A stretch of DNA of 44,934 nt from assembly GCF_001896135.2 (NCBI RefSeq), contig NZ_MPOH02000056.1, positions 1-44,934 on the forward strand, in the 5' to 3' direction. Both the position numbers and the translations under genes were made by a program. Numbering within the stretch: position 1 is the first letter of the stretch; each line of letters begins with the position of its first letter. This document shows positions 19,043 through 29,300 of this stretch, one piece after another. The notes beneath the pieces are model-generated. The model did no database searches and was not told the DNA's origin. It saw only the letters and a list, made by a program, of their open reading frames with translations. The stretch comes from Streptomyces phaeoluteigriseus. GTDB taxonomy: Bacteria; Actinomycetota; Actinomycetes; Streptomycetales; Streptomycetaceae.

Positions 19043-20914
19043 GTGACTGTGGCGGGGGACGGTGCGATACCGACACTGACTCGGGCACACCGCATTCTGA
19101 TCGGCGTGGTGGTCTCCGGTGCCGTCGTCATCGCCGGGATCGGCTTCGCCGGTTCCTACGCGGCCGTCCGTGAGCTGGCCCTCCAGAAGGGCTTCGGGGA
19201 CTTCGCCTACGTCTTCCCGATCGGTATCGATGCCGGCATCTGTGTCCTCCTGGCCCTTGACCTCCTGCTGACTTGGATCAGAATCCCGTTTCCCCTGCTG
19301 CGGCAGACGGCCTGGCTCCTGACGGCCGCAACGATCGCCTTCAATGGGGCGGCGGCATGGCCCGACCCGCTGGGCGTGGGCATGCACGCGGTGATGCCGG
19401 TCCTGTTCGTCGTCGCGGTCGAGGCTGCCCGGCACGCGATCGGCCGGATCGCCGACATCACGGCCGATAAGCACATGGAGGGCGTGCGGCTGACGCGCTG
19501 GCTGCTTTCGCCGGTGCCGACGTTCCTGTTGTGGCGTCGGATGAAGCTGTGGGAGCTGCGCTCCTACGAGCAGGTCATCAAGCTGGAGCAGGAACGGCTC
19601 GTCTACCAGGCCCGGCTGCGTTCCCGCTTCGGCCGGGCCTGGCGCCGCAAGGCGCCGGTGGAGTCCCTGATGCCGTTGCGGCTGGCGCGTTACGGCGTGC
19701 CGCTCGCCAAGACTGCGCCCGCCGGCCTCGCTGCCGCCGGCATCGACGCACCGCCGCTCCTCTTCACTGCCGAGCGGGTTTCCGCCCCCGCCCGGCCGGA
19801 GAACTCCGCGCTCAAGGCCACGCCACCCACGCCACACGAGAAGCCAGAGCCGACGGAACCTGAAAACCTTGACCCGCGACCGGTGAAGGGTCCTGCCGTA
19901 GTGCCCGAGCGGCCGCATGAGCGGGAGGAATCCGCACCGGGAAATGCCGAGCGGTTTGCTCAGGCCTACCAGGCGTTCGTCACGCAGTTCCAGGCCGAGC
20001 CGACTGCCGCGCAGTGGGCCCTCTGGCTCCGCGACGCGTACGGCATCTCCACCGGGGCCGGCGAACCACTCTCCCCAGCACAACTGCAGCCCCTGCTGCA
20101 GGTCCTGCGTAACCGCTATGCGATTGCGGTTAAGGAGACCGCCGACGTCGAAGAGCCGCAGGTAACCGACCAGTCCTGGTACGACTACTTCTACAGCGCC
20201 TGGCGCAGCTACGCGGATGAGCACGGCACCTATCCCGACGCGGTCGCTCTCGCGGCATACGTGTACGAGCGGGACGCCATCAAGGGCGGTGGCGGCAACC
20301 CCATCACGGGCGAGGACCTGGCGGACTTCGTTACGACCTTCCAGGAGCGAAAGGTCGACGAGAGCAAGCTCCCCTCCGAGGACGCCCCCGATCCGATCGC
20401 GCAGGCAGCGGGCGAACCCCTCCCGGAGACGACCGTCTCGCAGCCAGCGCCCGCCAGCGCTGCAGCACAAACGGCGAAGGAGCCGCGCGGGCCCCGAGTG
20501 GATGCCCCCGTCGACGAACCGCCGCCAGCCTCGAACGGGGGAGGCCTCACCACTCCTGACCGGTACTACCTCGCATGGATGGAGTACCAAGAGCAGAAGG
20601 GGAGTGAGCCCAGCGACAAGGAGCTCTCGGCCTACTGCGCAGACAAGGGACTGTTCGGCCGTGGCAGAAAACCCATCAGCCCGGCCAACCTGCGGCGCCA
20701 CTTCCTGCGCTGGCGCGTCTATAACGTCTGGGCCGAGCAGCGGGCGCACACCGACGCACCTGCACAGTCGGAGGTTGCGCGAGCCTGCGCAGACCGGGGG
20801 ATCACCGGTCAGCACAACAAGCCCATCTCCCCCGACCTCATCGCCGAAGAGGCTGTGGACTTCGAACGGCGTTGGCAGGCGCTGACCCGCCACCACGCGC
20901 AGCCACAGCAGTAA
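19043..20914 (+). CDS. DUF2637 (SpdB-like) membrane protein with four C-terminal repeats
   Basis: About 623 residues from GTG 19043; AGGGGA lies 12 bases upstream, and GTG 19031 is an alternative. Four TM segments fall in the first ~150 residues (ILIGVVVSGAVVIAGIGFAG, VFPIGIDAGICVLLALDLLL, WLLTAATIAFNGAAAW, VMPVLFVVAVEAARHAI), the DUF2637 pattern of Streptomyces spread proteins linked to conjugative plasmids and AICEs. A Pro/Glu-rich linker follows. Four related ~50-residue helical units then occur at about 303-359, 381-437, 507-560 and 561-614. Each has an aromatic start, a small A/C-Y or A-C motif, a Gly-rich loop and PIS/PLS/PIT. The predicted role is in the inner membrane during mycelial spread of transferred DNA. 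No traB/ftsK transfer gene is beside it, so it is probably a relic. The repeats are not part of the usual DUF2637 description. Confidence 0.75.
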   Translation: MTVAGDGAIPTLTRAHRILIGVVVSGAVVIAGIGFAGSYAAVRELALQKGFGDFAYVFPIGIDAGICVLLALDLLLTWIRIPFPLLRQTAWLLTAATIAFNGAAAWPDPLGVGMHAVMPVLFVVAVEAARHAIGRIADITADKHMEGVRLTRWLLSPVPTFLLWRRMKLWELRSYEQVIKLEQERLVYQARLRSRFGRAWRRKAPVESLMPLRLARYGVPLAKTAPAGLAAAGIDAPPLLFTAERVSAPARPENSALKATPPTPHEKPEPTEPENLDPRPVKGPAVVPERPHEREESAPGNAERFAQAYQAFVTQFQAEPTAAQWALWLRDAYGISTGAGEPLSPAQLQPLLQVLRNRYAIAVKETADVEEPQVTDQSWYDYFYSAWRSYADEHGTYPDAVALAAYVYERDAIKGGGGNPITGEDLADFVTTFQERKVDESKLPSEDAPDPIAQAAGEPLPETTVSQPAPASAAAQTAKEPRGPRVDAPVDEPPPASNGGGLTTPDRYYLAWMEYQEQKGSEPSDKELSAYCADKGLFGRGRKPISPANLRRHFLRWRVYNVWAEQRAHTDAPAQSEVARACADRGITGQHNKPISPDLIAEEAVDFERRWQALTRHHAQPQQ

Positions 20915-21053
20915 CAGGCCGCGCACCCTGCTCTTCATCGCACACCAGCAAGCCGGTTAACGCCAACGGCTGCGCATCAAGAAAACCGCAGGTCATCCCA
21001 GCTGCGCAGCCGCGATACCCAGTGCGCAGTCGGACCGCACAGCGGTCTGCGCA
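20636..21053. repeat. TGCGCA hexamer cluster (left)
   Basis: TGCGCA occurs at 20636, 20786, 20971, 21003, 21023 and 21048: six copies in 418 bp, straddling the end of the DUF2637 gene. The copies at 21023 and 39774 share the longer GTGCGCAGTCGG. The same hexamer is dense around the conjugation control region (see 39028-39945). Confidence 0.6.
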
Positions 21054-21589
21054 CCCGCACCCGCGGATTGCTCATGCGCGCCCTGAACATCGCGCGCCGC
21101 AGACACCACCGTGACGGAATAGAACTGCCCACCCACAGCCCTGTGGGCGGTCGTGCTGGTCAATCCGAGGGTGTGGCTCAGTTACATGAGGTACGGCCCA
21201 TGGTGGGGTCGTACTGGCCGCGCCTCAGCGCGGGTCACGAGGCAGAGTGGTGCAGGAGCCAGGCGATGACCGCCCGGAAGGTGCCGGAGACGGCACCGCT
21301 GACAGGTCTCCCCGCTCCCGAACGTCGGTTGCCGACCTGTGCACCGGAGCGGCCGCGGAGGGCTGCGCCTCCCGTGCTTGTCTGTCCCCGGGCTCGGTCG
21401 GCGGCCCCGGCGGCGTTCCTGGATGGTCCCGCCGCGTTCCGCAACCCCCGACGGCCACCTACGAGCTGCACTACCTATTGGAGTACGCGCGGATTCCCGG
21501 AGATCATCCGGTGGCTGCACATCCGCATCTCAGCTGGTAGATCGCTCTGTGTGGGTCGTGCACTCGTCGGTGTGAGATCTCAGCAGTAG
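21054..21589. other. Stretch without a recognisable gene
   Basis: No gene that I can support. A short plus-strand frame ending at 21540 (TYELHYLLEYARIPGDH) looks faintly coding, but it has no start or family. Confidence 0.35.
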
Positions 21590-21606
21590 CTCGCAGATTC
21601 TGCGAG
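21590..21606. repeat. Short inverted repeat upstream of the integrase remnant
   Basis: CTCGCAG-ATT-CTGCGAG, seven-base perfect arms around three bases. It lies about 110 bp before the recombinase remnant in unusually AT-richer DNA. It could be a regulatory or recombination site; nothing confirms either. Confidence 0.4.
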
Positions 21607-21715
21607 TGATCGCCGTAATCTGCGGCTTTGTGTCAGATTTCGGAAGTCGCGTGCTGACGCTCGTGCGCCCCGGGCCAGAGCAGACCGCGCCGGTAGATCC
21701 GGAGATCCGGCCGCG

Positions 21716-22010
21716 GTGTCGGTCGAGTCCGGTCTCGCGGATGTTGTCACCCTTCAGCGGCGCCGCCAGGCCGGCATCTCGGAGCACGACGAGGAGTGCT
21801 TCTTCCTCGACACACTGTCCGAGTACCAGTGGGCGAGGGACGCGGCCGGCCTGGCACCGACGACACTCGACGGCCTGATCAAGCCGGTGATCAAGGCCTG
21901 CGAGTTCTACGGCACAGTACCGTGGCGGCTCTCATCCCGGGAGGTCGACCGGTACCTCGCCGCTGCGGGCAAGCGGTCACCGGCGACCCTTGCGCGGCAA
22001 GATCAACAAC
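21716..22010 (+). pseudogene. Tyrosine recombinase (integrase), N-terminal remnant
   Basis: From GTG 21716 the frame reads GLADVVTLQRRRQAGISEHD, then LSEYQWARDAAGLAPTTLDG, FYGTVPWRLSSREVDRYLA and KRSPATL. This is the SAM-like core-binding N-terminus of actinobacterial tyrosine recombinases. One extra T near 21990 shifts the frame (LRGKIN continues in the next), and all similarity ends by about 22010. The catalytic R...HxxR...Y domain is missing. It marks a once-integrated element but can no longer act. Confidence 0.7.
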
Positions 22011-22384
22011 GGCGTGGTCGAAGCGGCGCTTTGGCATCCCGGCATATCGCTAACCGACCCGCTGCATTGCCTTCCGGTGCCGTTCCGCCATCGCGGCCCC
22101 GGACTCGCGGCGGGCCATCCTGCGCAGGATGGATGGTGCGAGGAGCAGCCCGGCGGCTGCCCGCGAGCCGGGGCTCTCGCTGGGTCACCCCTTCCTGCCG
22201 CTCGTGTGCCGACGGTCTGCTGCAGCCTGCGAGAACTACCCGGCTGGGTCCTGTAGGTCTGCTACTCGGACGCCACGTCAGATCGGGGTTCGTTTTGGGC
22301 GCTCTTGCCACAACGGGACCGGCCGTCGGAGCGACGGCTTGCTTGGTGGTGACTGCCGACGATGCGCCCGGTGAGCAAGGCCAC
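22011..22384. other. Stretch without a recognisable gene
   Basis: About 370 bp of GC-rich sequence between the integrase stub and the AT-rich leader of the LamG gene. No supported gene. Confidence 0.4.
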
Positions 22385-22461
22385 ACTTGCATTTGTAATG
22401 ATCATGCACATTAATTGTCTGGGTTAAGTGAAGATCGTGTGAGAAAAATGGGGGTGTGGAC
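22385..22461 (+). promoter_or_regulatory. AT-rich leader and promoter region of the LamG/RHS locus
   Basis: Roughly 75 bp are markedly AT-rich compared with the surroundings and include ATGATCAT and ATTAAT. The GGGGG at 22450-22454 gives a ribosome site seven bases before ATG 22462. No clean -35/-10 pair could be fixed. Confidence 0.4.
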
Positions 22462-25400
22462 ATGTCATGGCGTGAGGCGGTCGGAGGGGACCGACGAAGA
22501 ACATGCTGGTGGTTAACCAGACTCACGAGCGGAATCACATCGATGGCTCTGCTCGCGTTGTTGCCTACGTTCGCGACGACCGCCGCGGCGGCTACGTCGT
22601 CCGACGGGGCTGCTGCGTCCGCCTCCTTGGAGACCACACACCGCACGGCCGCTGAGCGTGCTGCGGCGATGGACGAGCAGGTCGAGGTCACCAGTGAGCG
22701 CACCGAGTACTCGACCACCATGGCCAACCCGGACGGCACCTACACATTCGTGCAGTCGGCTGTGCCGCAGCGAGCGAAGGGCGACGATGGTTCCTGGAAG
22801 CCGGTGGACGCCACCCTCGAGCGGCGCACCGACGGCACCGTTGGACCCAAGTCCGCAGTGGTGGACCTGTCCTTCTCCGGTGGGGGTGACGGTGCCGGCC
22901 TGATCCGGCTGGGCGATGAGGGCGGCGCGCTGCGTCTCGACTGGCCGGGCAAATTGCCGGAGCCCCGGCTGGACGGGACGAAGGCCGTCTATCCCGATGT
23001 CCTCGAGGGCGTCGATCTCGAACTCACTGCCACTGCGGAGGGCTACCGTCAGGTGCTCGTGGTCAAGTCCGCCGAGGCGGCCGCCGACCCGGCGCTCGAG
23101 CAGATCGAGCTGACCGTTTCTGCGACCGACCTGGAAGTCGTGCCGGGGGCGGGTGGCGGTGTGCGTGCGATCGACGCCGACGGCAACACGGTGTTCAAGG
23201 GTCCGGCGGGCCAGATGTGGGACTCCGCGAGCCAGACCGGCCCGCCCGCTGAGAAGGGCATGGGTACTCAGCTGGTCCGGTCTGCCGCGGCCGACGGGCC
23301 TGCCGAGAGCGAGGTGCCGGACCCGGTGGAGGAGGGCACCCAGCCGCGCGCTGGGGATGTCAGCGCCGTGATGCCCGTGCAGGTGGGCGCCGACAGCATC
23401 GCCATCGAGCCGGATCTCTCCCTGTTGCGCGGCAAGGACACTGTCTACCCCGTCTACATCGACCCATCAGTCGGTCTCGGGGTGTCCGAGCGGACCGTGC
23501 TGTCCTCCGACGGCGACAAGTTCTGGCAGTTCAACGGTGACTACGGCGTCGGACGCTGCAGCGTCTCGGGCCCTTACTACTGCGGCAGCAATTACACCAA
23601 CCGCATGTATTTCGAGTTCTCGCCGTCGAAGCTGTCCGGCAAGTACGTCCTCGACGCCACCTTCCGCGCGTACGAGACCTGGTCGTTCAGTTGCTCCCCC
23701 AAGTGGGTCGACCTAGAGCGCACCGACAACATCTCCGAGGGCACCCGCTGGCCCGGCCCTGCCCAACTGGACCAGATGGGTGACCGTCACATCTCAGCGG
23801 GCCGCGGCACCCAGTGCAGCCCTGCGCAGCCCGACCAGTGGGTCGAGTTCAACGACAACCCGGACGAGACCGACGAGAACCTCGCCTCCACCGTGCGCAA
23901 GTTCGCGGACGGTAAAATCTCCCGACTCACTCTCATGCTGCGGGCCAAGGACGAGTCTGACCCCGAGGCCTGGAAGCGGTTCGATGACAACGCCGAGCTC
24001 AAGGTCACCTACGCCTTCAAGCCGGGTGTGCCGACTGACGTCGGCGTGATCCCGGGTGACGGGACCACCGCGTACTGCAAGAAGTCCTCGTCCGACCCGC
24101 TCGTCGTCACCCGGGTCGACCCGATGGTGCAGGCCCGGGCACAGACCAAGGTCGAGCACAACCTGGGCTCCGAAGAGGGATCGCTTCAGGCCGAGTTCGT
24201 TGTTGAGCGTGGTGACGACGCCGCCTGGCATCAGGTGTGGTCCGGCTACCGTCCCGACTCCGGCTGGGACCCGGACGACACGCTGGAGAAGCTGCGCGTC
24301 TCCAACCGCGCCGACGGCGGCCTGTACCGGCTGCGTGCCCGCACCCAGTCCCACTGGACGTACGGCACCAAGCCCGGCGACCTGTTCTCTTCGTATTCCT
24401 CCTGGTGCTACTTCAAGATCGACTCGACCGCGCCCAAGGCCCCGACGATCACCTCGGTCAGCCCGTACACCCAGTGCACCACCAACCTGTGCGAAGGCAA
24501 AGGCGGTCCGGGCGTGCCCGGCAGCTTCACCTTCCAGCCGAACGCCGCAGACAAAGACATCACCGGCTATCGCTGGCGGCTGTTGCCCAGCGCGGCCAAC
24601 ACGACCAGGACGGTCAGCGGCTCCTCGGCCACCGTGAACGACGTAACTCCGTCACTGGCGGGTACGCAGACGCTGTCGGTGGAGGCCAAGGACGTGCGCA
24701 ACCGCTGGGGCACGCCTGCCGAGTTCATCTTCAAAGCCGTCCCGGCCAGTGGTCCTGTGGGCACCTGGCACTTCGACGACGGCGCGCCGAGCTCCGGCGT
24801 GACCGTGGCCAAGGACACCGCGACCGAGGGCACCCGGCATGATGCCACGCTCCACGAGAGCGCCGGCTGGTCGTCGCTGGCCCGCCGCGGCGACAGCGAC
24901 TACTCGCTGTGGATGGACAGCAGCGTCTCGACCACGAAGTACTATGCCGCCACCGCTTCTCCCGCGGTGAACAGCAAGGACTCGTTCACCATCTCCGCCT
25001 GGGCCTACCTGACCGATGCCGACTCCACCCACGTGGTGATGGCAGCCCCGGGCACCAACGCCTCGGCGTTCACGCTGTACTACTCGGCGTCGAACAAGAA
25101 GTGGGTGTTCGACCGCACCGCCTCGGACGTCAAGGAGAGCCCGGTACACCTGCGGTCCCTCGGTGACGCCAACAACCCGCCGCTGAGAGTGTGGACGCAC
25201 CTGGCCGGCGTCTTCGACACCAAGAAGGACACCGACAAAACCAACGACACCATCCAGCTGTTCGTCAACGGCCGCCCGCAGGGCAAACCCGTGCTGCTCA
25301 ACTCGGTGTCGACCGCGTACACTCCGTGGGCCTCCACCGGAGGCCTGCAATTCGGCCGTTCCCTGGCCGGCGGTGTGTACGGCGAGCACTTCCAGGGCCG

Positions 25401-26226
25401 ACTGGACGAGTTCAACGTCTGGCAGCGAGTGCTGACCCCCGACGAGATCGCCGAGCAGGCGCAGCTGCTGGAGAACGGCGTCCCCGCCAACGAACTCGTC
25501 GCGCACTGGGACGCAGGCTCCTCCACCGGCACCGAGGTCAAGGAGCTGTCCTCGTACCCCGCAGAGAACCTGAAGCTGTCCGCATCGGGCGCGGCGCTGG
25601 ACGCCGAGAACAACGCCCTGGTGCTCGACGGCGCCGCTGGCTACGCCTCGGCGACCGGTCCGGTCACCGATGAGACCGGCTCGTTCACCGCCTCGGCCCG
25701 GGTCCGGCTCGACTCCGGGAAGTTGGCGGCCAAGCCAGTCGGCTACCAGGGCATGGTGGCCGGGCAGCAGGCGAGCGCCGGAGAGTCCTCCTGGGCGCTG
25801 TGGGTGGTCAAGCCCGCCGAGGGTGTCTACCAGTGGAAGTTCACGCGGACCGCGCTCGGCACCGACGGCAAGGTCACCCAGAGTGCCAAGGTGCCCGACG
25901 GCGATATCGCCGAGACCGACACCTGGGTGCAGGTCACCGGTGTCTTCGACGCCCAGGAGGCCTGGGAGTGGACCGACCCGACCGACCCGTCGAAGACGGA
26001 GACCCGGCACGGCAAAATCCACCTCTTCGTTGGTGAGTTCGATCAGCCTTCAGAGACCGACTCCGGGTTCACCGTCCCGCAGTACGGCTCCGCCACCCTG
26101 TCTGCCGGCCGCGGCAGCCAGGGCGGCAGCACCGGGCACTACCTGCTCGGATCCCTGGAGAAGCTACGGGTGTGGACCGGCGCGATGACCGCCGACCAGG
26201 TCCGCTCCCAGATCCTCGGCGGCTGA
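22462..26226 (+). CDS. Large secreted LamG-domain protein, partner of the RHS gene
   Basis: 1254 residues. I prefer ATG 22462 to GTG 22456 because of the spacing from GGGGG. The signal peptide core is SGITSMALLALLPTF. An N-terminal beta-rich region follows (STTMANPDGTYTFVQSAVPQ, VYPDVLEGVDLELTATAEGY). Then comes a DNRLRE-like segment from TVYPVYIDPSVG with two Cys pairs. Two LamG/concanavalin-like jellyrolls lie at about 763-997 (GTWHFDDG ... GRLDEFNVWQRVLTPDEI) and 1013-1254 (VAHWDAGS ... LLGSLEKLRVWTGAMTADQV). LamG domains bind glycans or proteins at surfaces. Codon 18 is TTA (22513-22515), so translation probably depends on the bldA tRNA. It is followed by a hairpin and, 126 bp later, by the RHS gene; this pairing recurs in Streptomyces. 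A role in delivering or docking the RHS protein is inference. Confidence 0.85.
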   Translation: MSWREAVGGDRRRTCWWLTRLTSGITSMALLALLPTFATTAAAATSSDGAAASASLETTHRTAAERAAAMDEQVEVTSERTEYSTTMANPDGTYTFVQSAVPQRAKGDDGSWKPVDATLERRTDGTVGPKSAVVDLSFSGGGDGAGLIRLGDEGGALRLDWPGKLPEPRLDGTKAVYPDVLEGVDLELTATAEGYRQVLVVKSAEAAADPALEQIELTVSATDLEVVPGAGGGVRAIDADGNTVFKGPAGQMWDSASQTGPPAEKGMGTQLVRSAAADGPAESEVPDPVEEGTQPRAGDVSAVMPVQVGADSIAIEPDLSLLRGKDTVYPVYIDPSVGLGVSERTVLSSDGDKFWQFNGDYGVGRCSVSGPYYCGSNYTNRMYFEFSPSKLSGKYVLDATFRAYETWSFSCSPKWVDLERTDNISEGTRWPGPAQLDQMGDRHISAGRGTQCSPAQPDQWVEFNDNPDETDENLASTVRKFADGKISRLTLMLRAKDESDPEAWKRFDDNAELKVTYAFKPGVPTDVGVIPGDGTTAYCKKSSSDPLVVTRVDPMVQARAQTKVEHNLGSEEGSLQAEFVVERGDDAAWHQVWSGYRPDSGWDPDDTLEKLRVSNRADGGLYRLRARTQSHWTYGTKPGDLFSSYSSWCYFKIDSTAPKAPTITSVSPYTQCTTNLCEGKGGPGVPGSFTFQPNAADKDITGYRWRLLPSAANTTRTVSGSSATVNDVTPSLAGTQTLSVEAKDVRNRWGTPAEFIFKAVPASGPVGTWHFDDGAPSSGVTVAKDTATEGTRHDATLHESAGWSSLARRGDSDYSLWMDSSVSTTKYYAATASPAVNSKDSFTISAWAYLTDADSTHVVMAAPGTNASAFTLYYSASNKKWVFDRTASDVKESPVHLRSLGDANNPPLRVWTHLAGVFDTKKDTDKTNDTIQLFVNGRPQGKPVLLNSVSTAYTPWASTGGLQFGRSLAGGVYGEHFQGRLDEFNVWQRVLTPDEIAEQAQLLENGVPANELVAHWDAGSSTGTEVKELSSYPAENLKLSASGAALDAENNALVLDGAAGYASATGPVTDETGSFTASARVRLDSGKLAAKPVGYQGMVAGQQASAGESSWALWVVKPAEGVYQWKFTRTALGTDGKVTQSAKVPDGDIAETDTWVQVTGVFDAQEAWEWTDPTDPSKTETRHGKIHLFVGEFDQPSETDSGFTVPQYGSATLSAGRGSQGGSTGHYLLGSLEKLRVWTGAMTADQVRSQILGG

Positions 26227-26234
26227 CCCGCCTT

Positions 26235-26277
26235 CCGGACCGGCCAGGGGCGGAGCATCCCACCCCTGTCCGGTCGG
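26235..26277. terminator. Imperfect hairpin between the LamG and RHS genes
   Basis: The arms 26235-26253 and 26259-26277 (CGGCCAGGGG pairing with CCCCTGTCCGG, one mismatch) form a GC-rich stem with a short loop just after the LamG stop. It is a probable partial or full terminator. Confidence 0.5.
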
Positions 26278-26352
26278 CTCACCCGTACACCCGGCGCGTC
26301 CGCGCGCCCCCTTCTCACAGCCTTTCTCCTTAGATCTCAGACAAGGGACTTC

Positions 26353-29300
26353 ATGCGACACAGACCACCGGTCTGGCCTGCCCGAGCCAGGACCAGAGCA
26401 TCCCGGTCACCCCGGCTGCGGCGGGTCGGCCTGATCGTCTGCTTTGGACTGCTGCCCGGCCTGCTCGCCCCCGCGGCCGCGGTCGCCAGCGACGTGGATC
26501 CGCTGGGCCGACCCAAGTTATCCGCCCCGCACGCGACGAAGGTCAAGCCCTTCGCCGCCGAGCAGGACCCGAAGACCGCCGTGGCCGGGCGCGAGGCGGC
26601 CCGCGCGGACCAGAGCGCGGCCGCCCGTGCCCGCAAGGACCAGGCCAGGACCACCGCCTGGCCGGAAAGCGGTTCGGCTCAGCTCATCCTGCCGGCGTCC
26701 GGCAGTGCGAAGGCCGAGCCGGGCGACCTGCCCGTCACCCTGAGCGCGCCGGCGAAGAAGAGCGAGCGCGCCCGGTCGGTCACTGTGAACGTCCTCGACC
26801 AGAAGGCCTCGCGGGCACTGGGCGTCACGGGCGTGGTCCTGAAGCTGACCGGCCCGAACGACGGCGGCCAAGCTGAACTGGGCATCGACTACTCAGCGTT
26901 CGCCTCGGCATACGGCGGCGACTGGGCCAGCCGGCTCCAGCTCGTGCGGCTGCCCAACTGCGACCCCAAGTCCGAGAAATCGAAGTCCGCGAACTGCCGC
27001 ACCACGACACCGGTCGACTTCACCAACAGCCGCGGCGAGGAGGAGCTGACCACCGACCTGTCCTTCGCGCCGACGGCCAGCACCGGAGCGCGGACCATGA
27101 TGCTGGCGGTCACCGCCGGCACCGCGTCCGCGGACGGCGACTACAAGGCGACCCCGCTGTCGTCCTCCTCGACCTGGGAGGCCGGCGGCAGCTCCGGCAC
27201 CTTCACCTGGAGCTATCCGCTAAAAGCACCCCAGCCGGCTTCGGGGCAGGCGCCGCAGCTGGCGATCTCCTACGACTCCAGCAGCGTGGACGGCCGTACC
27301 TCTACCACCAACAACCAGGGCACGCAGGTCGGTGAGGGCTTCGATATCACCTCGTCGTACATCGAACGCAAGTATGGCTCCTGCACCGACGACGGGCACA
27401 GTGACAAACACGACCTGTGCTGGAAGTACGACAACGCCTCGCTGGTGCTGAACGGCAAGGCCACCGAACTTGTCAAGGACGACACCACCGGCGAGTGGCG
27501 GCTGAAGAACGACGACGCCTCCAAGGTCACCCGGTCCACCGGGGCGGACAACGGCGACGACAACGGCGAGCACTGGACTGTCGTCACCGGCGACGGCACC
27601 AAGTTCGTCTTCGGCCTCAACAAGCTTGATGGTGCGGCCGCCGATGTACGCACCAAGTCGGTGTGGACCGTGCCCGTCTTCGGTGACGACCAGGGCGAGC
27701 CCGGCTACGCGGACAGCACCTCGTTCTCCGGCCGGGACCAGAAACAGGCTTGGCGCTGGAACCTCGACTACGTCGAGGACACCCATGGCAACGCCAGCAG
27801 CTACTGGTACGAGGACGAGACCAACAACTACGACAAGCTCGCCGACGACAACACCGGCACCTCCTACATCCGCGGCGGCTACCTCAAAGAGATCCGCTAC
27901 GGACAGCGCGCCGGCGCCTTGTTCAGCGCCACCCCGGCCGCCTCGCACAAGATCGCATTCAGCCACGCCGAGCGCTGCCTCGCCTCCGGCACCGGCTGCG
28001 ACGCGCTGACCGAGAGCACCCGGGACAACTGGCCAGACGTTCCCTTCGACCGGATCTGCAAGGACGGCGAGAAGTGTCCGTACCTGGACAGCCCGACCTT
28101 CTTCACCCGCAAGCGGATCACCGCTGTCACCACCTACGCCTGGGACGCGGCGGCGGCCACCCCGGCGTTCGCGCCGGTCGACACCTGGGAGCTCAAGCAC
28201 CTCTACCTGGACCCGGGCGACACCGGTGACGCAACCGACCAGTCGCTATGGCTGGACGAGATCCAGCACACCGGCAAGCACGGCACCGACCTCACCCTGG
28301 ACCCGGTGAAGTTCTCCCACATCTTCCTGCCGAACCGGGTCGACGGCCCGAGCGACGACATCCTGTCCTTCGAGCGGCCCCGGCTGAAGCAGGTCGTGTC
28401 CGAGACGGGCGCACAGACCGTCGTCGATTACCTGCCGGCCGACTGCGCTGCCGGGCAGACCATGCCCAAGGTGGACGAGAACACCAAGCGCTGCTTCCCG
28501 GTGTACTGGTCGCCCTATGGCCAGGAGGAGCCGATCCTCGACTGGTTCCAGAAGTACCCGGTCAGCTCGGTGCGCACCACGATCCGCTCGGCGGCTCGGA
28601 GACCGTCCAGCACACGTACCAGTATTCTGGTGGCGGTGCCTGGCACTACAACGAGGACCCGCTGACCCCGGTGAAGGAGCGCACATGGTCCCAGTGGCGC
28701 GGCTTCGGCAAGGTCACCCACCTCACCGGCCCCTCGGGCGCCACCCAGACCAAGACCGTCACCGTGTTCCTGCGGGGCATGAACGGCGACCGCCTCCTCG
28801 GCACCGGCGGCAGAACGCCGGACCCGGACGCGCGCAGGACGGCGAAGGTCGCCGGGATCAAGGCAGCCGAGATCACTGACTCCGAGCAGTACGCCGGTCT
28901 CACCCGGGAGACCGTCTCCTACGACGGCGACACCGAGGTGTCCGGCACGGTCAACGATCCCTGGTCCAAGCGGACAGCCACCCAGCACAAGTCGTACGCC
29001 GACACCGAGGCGTACTACGTCCGCGTCGGCGCCTCACACGCCCGTACCCACATCACCAGCAAGCTGACACCGTACGACCGGGTCCGCACCACGAAGACCA
29101 CATACGACGACTACGGCATGCCCACCGCAGTGGAGGACCTCGGCGACGACTCCGTCTCCGGTGACGAGAAGTGCACCCGCACCTGGTACGCCCGCAACGA
29201 GGCCACCGGCCTGACGTCGCTGGTGTCCAGGACCCGGATCGTCGGCAGGACGTGCTCTGTCACCGAAGCCGACCTGGACCTGCCCACGGACCACAACCGG

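Noticed and set aside
17848..22460. tRNA gene as attachment site for the decayed element
   Set aside because: I looked for T-loop and acceptor-stem patterns near the CutA, SpdB-like and integrase regions and saw none convincing.
24652..26022. Minus-strand open frame opposite the LamG gene
   Set aside because: Mirror of the coding bias of the LamG domains; no start signal or family match.
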